A stretch of 64,000 nucleotides of DNA from Apus apus (Eukaryota > Chordata > Aves > Apodiformes > Apodidae): NCBI RefSeq assembly GCF_020740795.1, contig NC_067287.1:9997501-10061500 (forward strand). The letters are read 5' to 3'. The notes under the pieces were generated by a model. The model saw nothing but the letters and a program-made list of their open reading frames with translations. It was not told where the DNA came from and did not search any database. How positions within the stretch are numbered: position 1 is the first letter of the stretch; each line of letters opens with the position of its first letter. Made by a program: the position numbers and the translations under genes. Shown here piece by piece: positions 41,501 through 53,351 of the stretch.

Positions 41501-44500
41501 ACAAAGAGCTTTTTTCTTTTTCCTCCTAATGGACTGGCATTCTTAAAATCAATTTGTGAAAATCTTAAAGAGGAAGTTTTTTTTGTTGAGGACACTTTTA
41601 TCTCTTGCTGAGGCCAGTTTTATCACATGGAAGAGAATATCCAGGTAGGAGAACCATTGGTTTGTCCTTTCCAAAGGGTTTAAGAACTTGGTATCACTTT
41701 GCCAAACAATCCATACATAACACGTGTTTCTGTACCTTCAATATTTTACACAGAGATAAACTTAATGGATTGTTTTCTTTCCATTAATTGACAGTAGTGT
41801 GACACTAGCACAAGCAAACCAGTGAGCAGCATCAACAGTAAAGGCTAATTCCCAAGAATATATAGCTCTTTCTTCTCAGTTGCTGTATCAGTCAGATGAA
41901 GTTAAGAGTGTGCAATAAAATATGAGTTAGATAAGTTTAGACTAGACATAAGGAATAGTTTTCTATCTGCGAAGGTAAAGATGAAATACTTTATAAAAGT
42001 GTGGTGGAGGGATCTCCGTGACTGGCAATGCTTAGGCTGGCTATCCCATTTCTTGTACAAGTTAATTCAGAAAACTGTTACAAACCTGGTCAGGTCAGGT
42101 AACCCCATAAGTCCTTTCTGAATGTATATTGCCTGATTTACAGGAATAGAAATGGTTTCACTTTCACAGGACTGAAACAGGAAGGATACTGCATCCTCTT
42201 GCTTTCAGAAGCGGAGTAAAGAGAAAGGCAGAGGCTCTCTAGGGCCATCAGACTGATCCAGACCATGCTCCTTAAAATTATAAGTTGGAGTTTCCATCAG
42301 TGGAAAAGAATAATATCCAAAACTAGAGAAGAAGTGGTTTAAGGTATTTTTCTTTCCCTTGCAGGTTCCATGAGGCCTGTTCCAACTGAAGTAGTGGGAG
42401 TTCATAAAATGCGGATTGGTCCCATTAAGCTTCAAGTAGCTAATGGAGATATTACCAAGGAAGATACAGATGTTATTGTAAACATAGCAAATGAAAAATT
42501 TGATGCCAAATCAGGTATTGAATTAAATACCTAGTTCTGCAGTGATAATTTTGTGCTAGCTTTTAAAAGGGGTAGGGGAAAGAATTGTCCATGTGAGAAA
42601 CTTTAATTAAGTATTTTTCAGATGAGAGAGTTGTGATTAGTTGGGGAGTAGATCTTAAAAAGGTTTTTTATATGTCCTGAGTAGTTCACTTAGTTTCTAA
42701 ACTACTCAAACAGAAGGTAGCTGACCAGATGACAAAAATGCTTAAATAAAAGGGAATTTTTAGATCAAAATTCTGAAAAACTGCTCTTGTCCCGATATGT
42801 CTCACTGTAAGGCAAAGCCCTGGCTAAGTAAATTGAGCTGTAAGATACAGAGGATTCTTTGGTGACATTGTGAAATGCAAGCATGAAAGGCATCACATGA
42901 TACAATTCAAAGCAGAGAGTTTGGTGAGGAGCATGCTATTGGCTGGTAAAACAATGAAATAGGAGTTATTTGTAATGATTTCTAATCAAGAATAAAAGCA
43001 ATGTTCTCTTTGCAGCCAGTGCAGTGTGTCATGGAGGGTACTTAAGGGAACTGGCAAGGTTTTGCACTTTGTTATGTGAGAATTTGGGGTATTTGTAGAG
43101 TTCAGAAGTTGTGTAGAGTTTTGAGTAGAATAGCTAAGTTGACTTAATGACTGCATATGCTTTTCTTGTATCATTTAAGGGGTCTTCAAAGCAATCATGG
43201 ATGCTGCAGGTTCCCAGGTAGAAGATGAATGTGCTCAATATGGTATGTTAAAACATACTGTTTTGTTTAATAAAAATCTTTTTTTGCTGTTCTCTCTGAA
43301 AACTTAAAATTGTTTTATTATTCTGTACTCTGATGGTATAATTATTTTAGCTGAAAAAATAGCTTTCACTTTTAGGAATTTCGAAAAGTCCTGTTGTTGT
43401 TTTGACACCTACTTTGAAAGTTTTTTGTTTCACAACTGGACAGGAGATGGATACAGTTTTCTGACACTGGGAAATTAATGTACTTTAAGTTCTTTGGCCC
43501 TGAAATTACTCAAGAGTGTTCCTGATTTAAGACCAGAAACAGTCCCATTGACTTGAACATAATTTTTAAGCTCATCTATTGTCAGATACAGGAGAGCTGA
43601 AGTTTGGAAACTGAACAGAGTGGTGGAAGACCTTCTTTTGGTGTAAGCCCATGCAGGACTGGCTTTTAAAAGCTAATAGCAGATCTGGGCTTACATTCAA
43701 AAATACATTATTATTTTTTATTGAAATCGTGTAACTCTGCTTATCACCCTGATCACAAGTTCTTCTCTAATCTGCATTTTGCCAAACCAGTAGAGCAGGA
43801 AAGTCCCAACTCACTGTGGTTGGCCTCTAAGAGCAGAGAAAGAAACACATTCTGCGTGCATAAACAAAATGTTCCTGCTCTAAATCCAGAAGTTAACTCA
43901 GAAGATGGAGTTTTGAGGATATTTTTCCCAGCCTTTGGCCATTCAGGCTGTCCCCATTTATCAGCCTGATCTCAGTGCATGCAGAACCTCTTGCAATCAG
44001 TTGTTACCTTTGTGACCAGTGAAGTGGTATGTAACCCCATGTTCTTCAGTCTATTCATCCCCACAATATGACTCCTGTTTCCAGGTGTTTGTAATCAAAC
44101 ATTAGAGCTCTGAAAAAACACAAATGTCTTCTTACAGATTCCATAGCACAGCTCTTAGATCAGCTGGTCATTATCTTAGTGGTATTATTTTAACCATTCA
44201 GCTTTTCTGCAGAATAAGAGTTTGAGCTTTCGAGGAATAATTGTCATAAGAAGGGATTTCTCATCTAAATTAATTGTGAGCATTCTATTGGCATGCTTTT
44301 AAATAAAAGTGAGCTGTATTTAAATTCAGCAGAAATTCTGAAGTTGTACTCAATAGGAAAACCTCATTGTAGCTAAGATCTTGGGAAATCAGAAAACACA
44401 CGATTACTTGAATTACTTTTTTCAAAGAAATTCTGCAGTCAGAATTATTTACAGAAAGAACTGCAAACAACTAAACCCAGGATAATAGGCTCCCTGTGGA

Positions 44501-47500
44501 TTTCTTTCCAGTTTTTGCACTTTTCTTCTAGCATCAATACAACCAGTTTTCTTATCAGAATGGGTAGCCACTTTGAAAATTATGTGTCTTCTTTATCTTC
44601 TGTGTTCCAGCTGAGCAGTGTCAAAGTGGCTTTATTACTACACATGGTGGGAAACTGTTGTGCAGTAAAATCATCCACGTGATTTACAATGGCAACGTGA
44701 AGAGCCTGGTCTCCAAAGTGCTTAGGGAGTGTGAGCTAAGGATGTACACATCTGTCACCTTCCCAGCAATTGGAACAGGTTTGCGTTGTCTTGGGACAGT
44801 GATGAGGGCTGTGATGTGGGTAGTTCAGAAACTGGGACAAAGTTAATACCTCTGGTATGGGTAAGAGTAGGCTTGTACAAGAAGCTCTGTGATTTGTGAA
44901 AGTTTGTTGTGGTCAGTTGAAACACTGCCTTCACACTTCAAAAATCCTGATTTTTTTCTAAAAGTATAAATATTACAGTCAATATTGATTTGAGCAAGAA
45001 CAGCTAAAGAAAAGGTATTGTTCCATAAAAGACATTCTTCCCCAAAACAGACTGTGTGTCTCCTGGTCACCCTGCACCTTTCTTCAAACTTCCCGTAGAC
45101 CTTTGCCTTGGGCTTTCAGCCACACAGAAGGGCTGGAGTTGGGGTTTGGAGGAGGAGGAAGCTGGAATTGTCCTGAGACCAAAACCTTGGCTATAGAAAT
45201 TGTGGGCTGGGTACCTGTAGTTTACACCTTTTATAGAGCCTATCTGCTCCAGGGGAGGGCTAGAGGCAGCCTAGCTTCCTTGGCTGAAGCTTCTGGCTAG
45301 CCTGGGGAGCAGGGCTTGAAGAAAGCAGGGTGTCCTTCTCAGACCAAGGCTCCTCATCACCAGAAAAATAAATCATGAGCTGGTCCTTGCTCACTGTGCC
45401 AGGTTAGGGTAGGGGCTGGTGTGTGGGTCAGTGTTTGGACTCCACAGTGATGGTTATGGCAGATCCCCTGGCCTGCCAACAGCACCTGCATGCTGTTGTC
45501 ACGACGGCTGTCCAAGGGATGCAGTGGCTGAAATTGCTGGGGATCCCACCAATATTTCAGGATAAGCCTCGGGCTGCACTTCGGGCTTGTTGTAGGGGAA
45601 TGAGAGCAATTATTTTGGGCGTGGTGTTCCTGCTTGCATGTCAAAATGCACTGCAGGCTTGTGTCAAAATCCTCTGCTGCTTTTGGTTGGTTTTACTTTG
45701 GCACCCGGTTTAAAGCTGGGGGATAGAGTTAATGACATGTGGGTTAAAAAACATCAGGGGGAGGCTAAGGCTGAAGTGTTTCCTGGAACCTCAAAGTACA
45801 CAGGGGGTGAATCCCAGAAGGTCTTCCCAGGTCTGTGTAGGGTGTCAGCTCCTGGAGCTCACAGGCTTAGGTGTAAAGCTGAGATTAAGCCTGGGGCTTT
45901 GGCCTGAAAGCAAAATGGGGGAGGAGGGAGGGACACCAGTCTGTATGAGCTGGGGATGTGCTCTCTGTTTTCTAGATGCTGCCTTGCTTTAAGTGCTGTT
46001 CACTGGTACATGCCTTTTATTTTTGTTTAGGTCAAGGAGGACTGAATCCAGCAAACGTAGCCGATGACATGTTGGATGCCATAGTGGAATTTGCAAACCA
46101 AAGATCAGTACGGAACCTGAAACAAATTAAAATCATAGTCTTCCAGAGAGCTATGCTCAGAGACTTTTACTCCAGCATGAAGAAGAGAAAAGATTCAGAT
46201 TCATCCACAAAAAAATCACAGTTGTCTCAAGTTAGATGTAAGTTTTCCGTGTGTACGGGCACATGAAGCTAATGGTCTTTTATTTCAAACTAATAATGAA
46301 TATATATTTCTTGACAGCTCGTTTTTTGCGCAGAATCCAACCCACTGAGAAGAAAAAGCCCAAGGCTTTGAAGAAGAAAGTTGATTTAGCTACATTTCAA
46401 ATTTGTGGAGAAAGCAAAAAAAAAGTGGATGAAACAGAGTCCTGGATAAATGAATTAATTTCAAAGGAACAGTTTGAAAACAGTATTTCAGATGAGCTAA
46501 TCGAAGATTTTGATGACAGCCATATTGACACCTTGGCAGATCTCCAGAAAAGAAAGGATGTTAAAATTCAGTTTGAAAATACACTTTCCCCTCCCTTGAT
46601 TAAAATTTCTGGTATTAGCAAGGACGTCTGGTTTGTTTCTGGGGAAGTTCAAAAAATGATCCAAAACATTAGGGATACTGAAGAAGAACAATCCAAGGCA
46701 GAACTTGCTTTTAACCTGGTCGAATGGAGGTATCCTGGAAGCAATGGCAGCTTTGTTACTTTTGATAAACTGACAAATATGCAGCTGGAGGATGCCAAAA
46801 TAGCTAAAAAACCACATCTTGCTGTCAAAATTAACAACAGCAACTACAAGGTGGATCTGAATAGTCTACAGGCTACTGATGACCAAGGGAAAACTATCAA
46901 CATTCAACGTGTGCCAAAGAATGAAGGTAAATTACAGCTTTCTTAATAAAAAAACCCTTAATGGTGATTATTGAATGGTAATTCTGATAAATGCAAACTT
47001 GGCTATTCCAAAGTAGTAAGCTATTTTGTAGGGTTTTTTTCTCTTTTATTCCCCTTCCTTTCCCGCCCCCTCCCCCTCTTCCCTCCTTTCTTGTTATTTT
47101 TCCATGATTAGTGACAGATAGGACTGAAATCAGAACAGGTATTGTAAATAAAAACATTATCCTCACCCATGAGACTAGTGAGCATGATTTTAATGCTTAA
47201 GTCTGACAAAGGAAGTGGTGTATGAAGAGTGCATAAAATTCTTCTGTGGTTTTCCAACTTTTTTTTTTTTGTTTGATACTGCTATAGGGATAATTAGACT
47301 GGAGAAAATGCAAAGCTTTTTACAGTGCATCACAAAGGCAGTGAGGTGTTGAAGGGAGAGGGTATTCTTGCAATGAAGTATTGTGTAGGGTACTTTCCTC
47401 TCAGCCCTCTATATGCAGTTGGTTTGTGGGACATGTCTACAAAACTGAGCTCCAGGTATCTGATGATACCATGCTAATGATGCTATCTCTGTTTTGCAGA

Positions 47501-50500
47501 CAAGCAGGCAATAGAGCTCCCTATGCATTGGGAAGACATGAAAGAGGAACGGGTCAAACTGGTGAATCTCCAGCCATCATGTCAGGAATATCTGGAAGTT
47601 GAGAGACAATTTCGGAAAAGCTGTCCCACCATGGTCATAGAGAAGGTGAAATCCTATAGGGGAAAAAGAGTGAATTCTTGGGCTAAAAACATTAGTATAC
47701 TTTCTAAAGGTTTGTTAAGGTCTCTGCAACCAAATACACCATTCATTTGTCTCTCCAGCACTGTAGTACAGGGTGGATATAAATCAAATCCAATTTCCTA
47801 AGAGTTGCCCTGCCATGTCTGCCTTCTGCCAACACAAAACTAGTGATCATCTGTCTCTGAGCTGACTCCACATTCAATTAATGTGGGGATCATTAGTTAA
47901 TGTAGTAATTCCAATCAGGAAGTTCTATATTGAAAGGGAAGCATGAGCAAACACATTCAGAATGCAAAGGAAAATACTGACTTGTTACAGACTGGCCATA
48001 CACCTTTTTTACAATTTTACTACTTCTTCCCTGTCAGCCCCAGAGCCTTTCAGGCTAGGCTGGAGTGTTGGTTTTAGCCAAAGTGTCAAGATTTTATTCT
48101 GCTCAATGAAAAGTCTGCAACACAGAGCACAGAGATTGAATTGCCAGGGAAAAGATGGAATTATTCAGAATCAGGAGGAGCAACAAATAAGAGAAAATAC
48201 AATGAAACGAAGAGAATATGTGTTTGAAAAAATTTCTTCCATCATGAGGTTTAATGACTATGGTCACCAAGACACAAATAGGACAAAATATTAGTGTACA
48301 CTGGAAAAAGTCAGGTAATGACACCAAGTCTTTTTCAATTGAAAATGGAAAGCTGTTGCAGCAATGCCTGTAAGATTATATGTGGATGCAGATATGCAGC
48401 TGGTTTCCCCCTGAGCTATCTTCACACTGTTGACACGGGGAGGCAGCAACACCAATCCTCTCAGCAAATTATTTTTACATAGTTGCAAAGCTGCATAGGA
48501 TAGGAAGTAATTGTGACTTCCAAGCTGAGACCTAGCAGAGAAACTTAAATTCAATGTAATGCTTTTATTGCAATCTACCCTTTGGTGGGCAAATCATCAG
48601 TAAGGATGGTGAGGATGTACAAGAAGGCACCTGACATTGTTGGCTCTAGCAGTGGTACAACAGCCTGTTTCTAAAAATGACAAAGCATCCCTACTGTGTT
48701 TGCCTGTGTACCTGGGGTGGCAGGCAAGACAAATGTATACCAAAAGTTACCAAGCTTGAAAAGCTCTTGTAAGCTACTTTAGTTTCTAATTTTTCAGGAG
48801 GCTTGTGTATTCAGTTCCCCAACCCAAGCCCCACACTAAGAGGGCACAGTGAAAATTACTGTCATTCTTTCAGTTTGGTTTTAAAGCTTTCCTGCCATGA
48901 TAAATGTTGATCCCGACCAGTAGAAACATAGTTCTATTTTGTGACTTTGCAGATTGAAAGAATGCAAAATCCCTACCTTTGGCAGACATACCAAATAAAA
49001 AAAATATCTCTCTGTGCAAAGAACAAAAATGAAAATAATGAGAGGATGCTATTTCATGGGACAACTGCATCCTCATTGAGCAACATCAACTACAATGGAT
49101 TTAATCGTGCGTTTGCTGGAAAGAATGGTGAGTCATTAACCAAAGCATTTAATTTCCTCAACCTGTGCTAGGGAATGTCAATTTTATAGTGCTGGCAGCA
49201 CAACATCAAGTTGGAGAAAAAAAATTATAAACTCCGAAGCATAATCTATGAGGACAGAGGAATCTATGAGGACAGAGGAATGAACTTGTTCAGTTAATCC
49301 CTTGTTGATGAACACCACCATCTAGGGAGTATGAGAAGAAGCTCACCTACTCTGAAATCAAGCCTGGGCAGCTTTTGAGATATGTTTTGTGTGATCTGCC
49401 TACAGAAAGGAACAAGGGCTGCTGTTCAACATCTTCAGCTGAGATACCAGCTGCTAGCTGCTGGTATCTCCCCACTTCTTAGACAAAGGCAGATAGTAGA
49501 GGTGCAGATGCTTCTCCTGTTGCCTCCAAAGATAAGGACAGCAGAACCAATCAGAAGATCCCACTCCCTTACCATTTTTATGTAAATGAAATCAGTTGAA
49601 ATTCATTAATTAACTCTTCCCCTTTAATAGTTGCTAGGGATAACTATTAAATATTTAGCAGAAAGACTTTCTTCATTAGTTCATAGATTGTTTTGTCCCG
49701 CTCCTCCAGTACAGTCATGTCATGTTTATTATTTGGTAGCATTCAAAGATGAAGGAAGGGAACCAAAGAACTGGAACCTGGGCTGAATTGAGGTGCCAGT
49801 TGGTCTTAGAGGTCCTGCAACTTTACTTCAGAAGTCCTTAATTTCTGTTCTTAATGTTTCCTTCCTTAAGACACAATTGTACATGCCTAGGGCTGACTTG
49901 ATCCCGAGAGAGCCAGGCAGCTTGACTCACATCTAGTCGATACTTCAGTGCAGTCTGGATCCAAAAGTAGACATTTCCCTGTCTGGATCCTCTAGAGGTA
50001 CTTATGTTGGTCTGTTCTTGAGAAAATGAAGCCAAACACACAAAAAAAATATATCAGGCCATGTACAGATAGAAATGGCAGCCACTGTTTATTTTAAAAA
50101 CATGACTAGAGATGTAGTTTCACTTTCCTGCTCTTCAGTCGTGCCAGGAGGTTGGATTTACTTGAGAAGCAAGAGCCCTAGATGCCCATGTCCTCTCTCT
50201 GCCTGGGAATCTTGACATCCACCTCTCTATCTCAGCCAGGATTTATGAGAGGAATGGCACACTTCCCTTCATCAGGCTGAGTAGCCATAGAAAAATATCC
50301 AGAGATCAGATAGGAAGGACCTGCCTGGCCCAAACAGCTTTGTACCATTGTCAGAAAAAAAATAATTCAGACGAAAAACCATGATTCCTCTAACATCTAA
50401 CTGTGAAGCGTAACTAGAAAACTGTAATTACAATCATATAGTCATTTTAAGTTGAAAAGGCTCTGAAGATTTGCAATTTGATGGATTGCAGACTAAGCAG

Positions 50501-51056
50501 CAAGGCTTAACAGAGAGAGGAGCCCTTTTTCCCTTAGAAAAGGACAGTCAAAACCTGAGTGTTGACACTTATCTGGCATCTATGCAGATTCGTATTTGAT
50601 TCTGATACAAAGAATTATTAATAGAATTTGCTGTTTAAACTCTAATCAAATTTATAGCTTTCACAGAGTGGGGGGAAAAAAAAAAAGGAGGGGGGGGTTT
50701 AGAGATTCTTCTGGAAATAACAACACTGCCTATATTTGAAAACATTGTCTTTCCAAACAGCTGCAGCAATTGGAAATGGAACCTACTTTGCTGTTAATGC
50801 AAGTTACTCTGCTAGGGATACTTATTCCAGACCAGACAAGAACAACAGAAGATACATGTACTTGGCTCGGGTCCTCACTGGGCAGTACTGTGCTGGGAGA
50901 AGAGGACTAAGAACCCCACCACCAAAAAACCCAGTAGATCCTTTTGACCTGTTTGACAGCGTGGTTGATGATGTGACGAATCCATCAATGTTTGTCATAT
51001 TTAATGACATTCAGGCATATCCTGAATACCTTATCACTTTCAAAAAACATTTTTAA
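31615..51056 (+). CDS. PARP14: PARP14-type mono-ADP-ribosyltransferase, copy B
   Basis: Coding exons: 31615-31807, 32867-33003, 33095-33128, 34474-34728, 35321-35557, 36419-38685, 40207-40443, 40672-40893, 41338-41401, 42365-42514, 43180-43242, 44611-44778, 46031-46237, 46318-46926, 47500-47645, 48953-49127 and 50761-51056. They sum to 5460 nt (1819 aa plus stop), with frame kept throughout. Architecture matches copy A: RRM-type segments, KH repeats, three macrodomains, WWE region and ART domain (H1698, Y1730, M1798). It lacks copy A exons 4 and 5 (72 and 195 nt). Exon 1 is identical to copy A, but most of the protein looks only about half to two-thirds identical, so the duplication is old. 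Macro 1 has altered ligand-loop residues. It could be named PARP14-like or compared with PARP15; the full three-macrodomain layout favours PARP14-like. Confidence 0.93.
32143..32158 (-). promoter_or_regulatory. Overlapping double ISRE in copy B intron 1
   Basis: The minus strand reads GAAAGTGAAAACGAAA, two overlapping GAAANNGAAA cores (GAAAGTGAAA and GAAAACGAAA). It lies in GC-rich sequence about 0.5 kb after the copy B ATG and is the strongest IRF/ISGF3-type motif I see in the window. Confidence 0.6.
32376..32412. repeat. TA/CA microsatellite
   Basis: An (AT)n run followed by an imperfect ATACACACAC stretch in copy B intron 1. Confidence 0.9.
33129..34473. other. PARP14 copy B intron with no RRM exon
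   Basis: This 1.3-kb interval corresponds to the part of copy A holding exons 4 and 5. I found no open remnant resembling either exon. Confidence 0.55.
36419..38685 (+). CDS. PARP14: PARP14 copy B large exon: KH-type repeats plus macrodomain 1
   Basis: A 2267-nt exon aligns end to end with the copy A large exon. The KH part is strongly diverged. From about 38022 to 38498 the DNA becomes nearly the same as copy A. In this macro 1, the copy A NAS motif is CPS (Cys codon 38068-38070, residue 836) and HIGGLAEAL is HISGSAEAL (codons from 38092). [19 protein letters not shown] and GIFGFPL are kept. ADP-ribose hydrolase activity is therefore doubtful, by inference from macrodomain motifs. The exon ends ACG/GTAGGT. 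Confidence 0.92.
38686..40206. other. PARP14 copy B intron, no gene seen
   Basis: About 1.5 kb with no recognised gene or named repeat; it holds a short ATT microsatellite near 39436-39450. Confidence 0.5.
40207..41401 (+). CDS. PARP14: PARP14 copy B macrodomain 2 exons and linker
   Basis: Exons 40207-40443 and 40672-40893 plus the 64-nt linker exon 41338-41401. Macro 2 opens [12 protein letters not shown] with the Asn (codon 40222-40224) that copy A lacks, followed by [22 protein letters not shown] and [15 protein letters not shown]. Confidence 0.9.
41935..42120 (+). repeat. Possible old CR1 fragment
   Basis: The segment TAGACTAGACATAAGGAATA with a later GTCAGGTCAGG resembles eroded CR1 3' sequence. 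The match is weak and there is no clear terminal repeat. Confidence 0.4.
42156..42165 (-). promoter_or_regulatory. Exact GAAAGTGAAA ISRE core in a copy B intron
   Basis: The minus strand reads GAAAGTGAAA, in the intron 200 bp before a macro 3 exon. It is the second of three identical 10-mers in copy B. Confidence 0.3.
42365..46237 (+). CDS. PARP14: PARP14 copy B macrodomain 3 exons
   Basis: Exons 42365-42514, 43180-43242, 44611-44778 and 46031-46237 have the same four lengths (150, 63, 168, 207 nt) as copy A. Motifs: [57 protein letters not shown] and [11 protein letters not shown]. Confidence 0.91.
43243..46030. other. PARP14 copy B introns around the 44611-44778 exon
   Basis: Apart from the coding exon at 44611-44778, I see no gene, RNA gene or clear named repeat in these two introns. 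Confidence 0.5.
46318..46926 (+). CDS. PARP14: PARP14 copy B WWE-type exon
   Basis: A 609-nt exon with a KH-like unit ([20 protein letters not shown]) and a WWE-type region ([51 protein letters not shown]). It ends GAAG/GTAAAT in phase 1, as in copy A. Confidence 0.88.
47500..51056 (+). CDS. PARP14: PARP14 copy B catalytic (ART) domain exons
   Basis: Exons 47500-47645, 48953-49127 and 50761-51056. The triad is H1698 in LFHGTT, Y1730 in GNGTYFAV and M1798 in PSMFVIFND; the C-terminus is YLITFKKHF. Like copy A, it predicts mono-ADP-ribosyltransferase activity with a Met at the third triad position. Confidence 0.93.
50118..50127 (-). promoter_or_regulatory. Exact GAAAGTGAAA ISRE core in the last copy B intron
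   Basis: The minus strand reads GAAAGTGAAA. It is the third identical core in copy B; intronic activity is unknown. Confidence 0.3.
50669..50698 (+). repeat. Purine tract
   Basis: G-run, A-run, G-run tract (GTGGGGGGAAAAAAAAAAAA then GGAGGGGGGG) about 60 bp before the final copy B exon. It is prone to slippage and may form non-B DNA. Confidence 0.7.
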
Positions 51057-52010
51057 TAGTCTGGAAAACTTCTAGTGCCTTTTACGTGTAGGAGTTAGCA
51101 GGACACTTCTTGATTCTCATTTGTATCTAGGTTTCTTAAGTGCTTATTTCTCTAGCTGTGTGTTTAAATAATTTGAAGATTTATCAACACAATGAGGCCA
51201 GAATAAGCAAATATTTTAGAACATGTACTTTCAATACTCACATTTCAGATTCAGTTATGGGGAGGTGTAGGCAGGAACAGCCCTGACCTCTTCCTACACA
51301 GGGCAGAGGGGAGTGGTAGGAGAAGGACCTGCTCTGCTTCACCCATGGCCTGAAGCAGGAGGTGTAGATAGGTCTATACATCTTCCTATTTCCAATACTC
51401 CCCCTAAAGCATCAAGTGGCTGGCTGCCTGTGAGCTTTTATTTAAAGCACTCAGTGTTGGACCATAACCTCTCTGGCCAGCAGAGTTTTCAGTCATTCTG
51501 AGCCATCCACTCAGATTTGTTGGTGCTAAGAGCCCTACAGAAACAAGCATGCACTTTGCTTTCATTGTTTTCCCCCCCCATTATGCTCTTGGGGCAGACT
51601 CTGTTAGTCCTTAGGTATAAATTCCCATATATCCTATATTTCTGTATATCTTTTATTCCTATATTCCTATATATATATATATATATATATACATATGTAT
51701 GCCTATAGGGACATTTTCTATGGTCCCTCACATTGTGTACATCCCTCTTCCACATACAAAGCCATTGCTTTGGCAATTTTAAAGACAGTAATGAGGGACT
51801 TTTAATTTCTTCTTGTCAGTATTGAAACATTAACCCTTCAGCAGAATTACAAATTTGCAGAACCACCTAGAGTTAGCAAGCTTAAGCCATTTGAAAATTT
51901 TTAGAGCTCTATAAAGCACATAAAGACATTAGCACATCTCTGCATGCTGTGCACCTAATTACAGTGAGAGACCAGATATCAGCCATATACACGTGCTTCT
52001 AATAAAAGCA
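51057..52010 (+). promoter_or_regulatory. PARP14: PARP14 copy B 3' UTR and candidate poly(A) signal
   Basis: The first canonical AATAAA after the stop is at 52001-52006, about 945 nt downstream, so the 3' UTR may be twice as long as in copy A. A non-canonical earlier signal is possible. A TA microsatellite lies inside it. Confidence 0.5.
51659..51700. repeat. TA microsatellite
   Basis: A run of about eleven AT dinucleotides followed by ACATATGTATG. Confidence 0.9.
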
Positions 52011-53045
52011 GTTTCAAACAGCTACGTTGTCTCACTGATTTGTTTACACAAAGAAACACACTTCCAGTGGACGTGTTACTTCACATTTGAGTGTCTTTGT
52101 CTTACAGTGATGCCATAAATAGTGAGAAGCTGAAAAAGCTTAGAAGACAAAATTGTTTCGTTGTATTATTTGCGTGGCAGATTTGTGCACGTGGACTCCA
52201 GGTGAACTTGTTCTGCCATGGTGCAAAGGAGATCTGTGCTGCAAATAGCTGCCAGCATGTCTTAAATCCCTGCTGGGATGTTCCCAAGGCCGGTGAAGGG
52301 GAGAGGTGCTTATGGTAGCTGGAGGTGGCAATGTAAAAAAATCCTGCTCTTCACAGCAGGAGCTCCTGCAACCCTTCAGATAAGCTCCCTGTGTAAATTT
52401 CCACTTCAATCAAAGCGGAGTTTAACTCACTCCTGTGAAAAGGTGAAGATGCTTTTCTCCCTTCTCTGATTTTTTTGGGTGCTGTTCTGTGCTGTGGAAG
52501 CACTGCAGCAGCCAGAGGGGTTTGGGTGAGCTTGGACACACCACGTTCCTCATTGTAATGGAATTCCTTGGAAAGCAGCAGCAGCTGCAAGATGAGGCAC
52601 TACGAAATCCCAGGCAGTTTTTATCCCTGATGGTAGAAGTTTCTTCACTAGTTTCTGTACTAGAAACTTGGTGGTACTCTGTTCTGCAGGGTTTGTGGCC
52701 TAAAAAGCTGGAAAAAGGCTGTAATGTGTATAAAAAAAATGAAATCCCAGCCCTGGAGATGGGTGCTGGGATGGGTTGGCCACAGCAGGCTGGCCACAGG
52801 AGCATCTTTGCTTCTAGAGGCAGTAGGACTTCACACCCATGGCCTGGAGCAGATTCCTCAAGGTGCAGGACTCCCAGGGACAAGGAGCTCAGTCTTGGGG
52901 AAAGAATGAGGGGCCCTGCTGAGCTGGGGGCCTGGCACCCCAACCTGAAACTGGCTTTGATAGCAGCAAGCCAGCCAGAGCCCTGCAGGGTGCATCCAGT
53001 CTCATGCAGCAACATGATGCACAGCTCCCCACTGCACTGCATGGG
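52011..53045. other. PARP14 copy B to LMLN intergenic region
   Basis: No supported gene. A 226-codon open frame (52489-53169) ends in the minisatellite and has no recognisable domain. Confidence 0.5.
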
Positions 53046-53054
53046 ACCAGCGAG

Positions 53055-53250
53055 ACTGCACTGCACTGCATCACCCTGCACTGCATCACCCTGCACTGAG
53101 GTGCACTGCATCACCCTGCACTGCATCACCCTGCACTGCATCACCCTGCACTGCATCACCCTGCACTGAGGTGCACTGCATCACCCTGCACTGCATCACC
53201 CTGCACTGGGCTGCATCACCCTGCACTGAGCTGCATCACCCTGCACTGCC
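53055..53250 (+). repeat. 15-bp minisatellite (ACTGCATCACCCTGC)
   Basis: About ten copies of a CATCACCCTGCACTG-type unit, some separated by a variant CTGAGGTGC or GGGCTG spacer. A block of several units with the GAGGTGC spacer is itself repeated, so there is higher-order structure. Confidence 0.92.
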
Positions 53251-53351
53251 CAGTGCTGCCTTGCCTCACATGCACAAGGCTATTGTCCTACACCACTGTG
53301 CAGGAGGCTCCACTGCATAGCACTCTGCATTCCCCCTGCCAGCACTGCATT

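Larger units (their letters stand above)
49128..50760. other. PARP14 copy B last intron
   Basis: No CR1 or LTR is recognised here, unlike the corresponding copy A intron. It has a direct repeat of AATCTATGAGGACAGAGG near 49241-49279, a minus-strand GAAAGTGAAA core at 50118-50127, and a purine-rich tract at 50675-50698. Confidence 0.5.

Noticed and set aside
31615-51056. Calling copy B PARP15
   Set aside because: Mammalian PARP15 is shorter with two macrodomains. Copy B has the full PARP14 layout with KH repeats, three macrodomains and WWE.
31615-51056. Copy B as a pseudogene
   Set aside because: All 17 exons keep frame, splice sites are good and the ART triad is present, so there is no sign of decay.
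52489-53169. 226-codon open frame between copy B and LMLN
   Set aside because: There is no domain, and it runs into the CATCACCC minisatellite.
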